The notes under the pieces were generated by a model. It saw nothing but the letters and a program-made list of their open reading frames with translations. It did not search any database and was not told the DNA's origin. DNA of 32,220 bases from Bacilli bacterium (lineage in GTDB: Bacteria > Bacillota_I > Bacilli_A > RF39 > UBA660): the NCBI GenBank assembly GCA_017397685.1, contig JAFQID010000022.1, forward strand, positions 1-32,220, read 5' to 3'. The position numbers and the translations under genes were made by a program. This document shows positions 31,730-32,220 of the stretch, one piece after another. How positions within the stretch are numbered: position 1 is the stretch's first letter; every line of letters begins with the position of its first letter.

Positions 31730-31904
31730 ATTTGTTTTTTTAAAATTATATGATTTTTAGTTTTTTATGAAAAAAAGTAATATAATTGTTGAAGAGTTGT
31801 TAGTTAATAATTTTATTTTTTAAGTTTTTTTGTTATTATTTTTATATTTTGGTGATTTGATAGGTTGTTTTTTGTTTGTTATACTCCTTTTTGTTGGAGG
31901 AGAT

Positions 31905-32220
31905 ATGGATAATTTTAGAGTTAAAAATATACATTCATGTAGACTTGATGGGGTGTTTAAAAGTGTTATTGGATGTGAAAAAGGAAAGAATATATTAAAG
32001 GCTATACTTGAAGAAATATTAGAGATTAAGATAGATAAGATTGAATTATTAAATACTGAGCTTAATAAGAAAAATGTTAAGGAGCAAAGTAAGAGAGTAG
32101 ATTGTTTAATTAAAACTAAGGATAAGCTTATTGATGTGGAAGTTAATAGTTCACCTAGTAAATCTATTAGAAATAGAAATTATAGGTTTATTATGACAAA
32201 ACATATTAGTCAGTTTACTA
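31905..32220 (+). CDS. Rpn family / PD-(D/E)XK nuclease transposase-like protein, 3' partial
   Basis: Open from ATG 31905 (GGAGGAG 5 nt upstream) to the window edge, about 105 residues visible. CRLDGVFKSVIGCEKGKNIL, then ILEEILEIKIDKIELLNTEL, KRVDCLIKTKDKLIDVEVNS and NYRFIMTKHISQ follow the order of the Rpn/PDDEXK_2 family: FKxVFG, Asp, then E-x-(N/Q) in place of the usual EMQ. These proteins are linked to recombination-promoting nuclease or transposase-like activity. CTCC at 31884-31887 could pair with GGAG of the ribosome binding site. The upstream gap 31611-31904 holds a terminator, a TATAAT at 31781-31786 without a clear -35, and T-rich sequence. A remnant of a related gene lies at 5224-5395. 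Confidence 0.75.
   Translation, partial: MDNFRVKNIHSCRLDGVFKSVIGCEKGKNILKAILEEILEIKIDKIELLNTELNKKNVKEQSKRVDCLIKTKDKLIDVEVNSSPSKSIRNRNYRFIMTKHISQFT

Noticed and set aside
1-32220. Mycoplasma-type code with TGA as tryptophan, suggested by the very low GC
   Set aside because: TGA ends several well-supported genes and tryptophan is encoded by TGG in conserved positions, so the standard code applies.

Overview
The window comes from a very AT-rich, low-GC, spore-forming Firmicute. It carries a complete GerA-type germinant receptor operon and a CotE-like outer spore coat gene. CotE is best known from Bacilli, so an uncultivated gut Bacilli-type lineage is my best guess (inference). The standard genetic code is used: TGA is a functional stop (for example at 9924-9926, 25855-25857 and 31608-31610). 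Strong AGGAGG-type ribosome binding sites, TTGACA/TATAAT promoters and intrinsic terminators are visible throughout.

Region by region. (1) 1-1570: the 3' part of a gene for a protein with thirteen 21-residue repeats; its true start lies left of the window. (2) 1604-11507: a cell-surface polymer locus. A nucleotidyltransferase and a CDP-glycerol glycerophosphotransferase-like enzyme lie on the minus strand. On the plus strand are four paralogous sugar-transfer-type ATP-grasp enzymes, a CapA-like metallophosphatase and a TagG/TagH-type ABC exporter. Between the first and second ATP-grasp genes lie the decayed remains of a DUF1016 nuclease gene, a structured repeat and an Rpn nuclease fragment. 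(3) 11508-13121: a gap with several inverted repeats, a HAD-IB phosphatase, then rpsP-khpA. (4) 13126-17352: a gerA-type operon in the order A-C-B on the minus strand, and divergent cotE. (5) 17513-20659: poorly known genes: a HAD protein overlapping an HExxH protein, a small unknown protein on the opposite strand, and a transglutaminase-like protein. (6) 20660-28567: housekeeping and metabolic genes: Nudix, uvrB, miaB, TraX-like, HAD, metallo-beta-lactamase fold hydrolase and priA. (7) 28588-32220: a membrane-anchored surface protein whose C-terminal segment is an abrupt GC-rich island resembling the variable region of a diversity-generating retroelement target, with a GC-rich hairpin just downstream. 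An intact DUF1016 nuclease gene and the start of an Rpn-family gene follow.

The regions most worth attention are the candidate hypervariable surface protein (no reverse transcriptase or template repeat is visible here, so any such partner would act from elsewhere), the ATP-grasp/CapA/TagGH polymer locus, and the two copies (one decayed, one intact) of the DUF1016 + structured repeat + Rpn module. The two copies of the repeat hairpin differ by a compensatory base-pair change.
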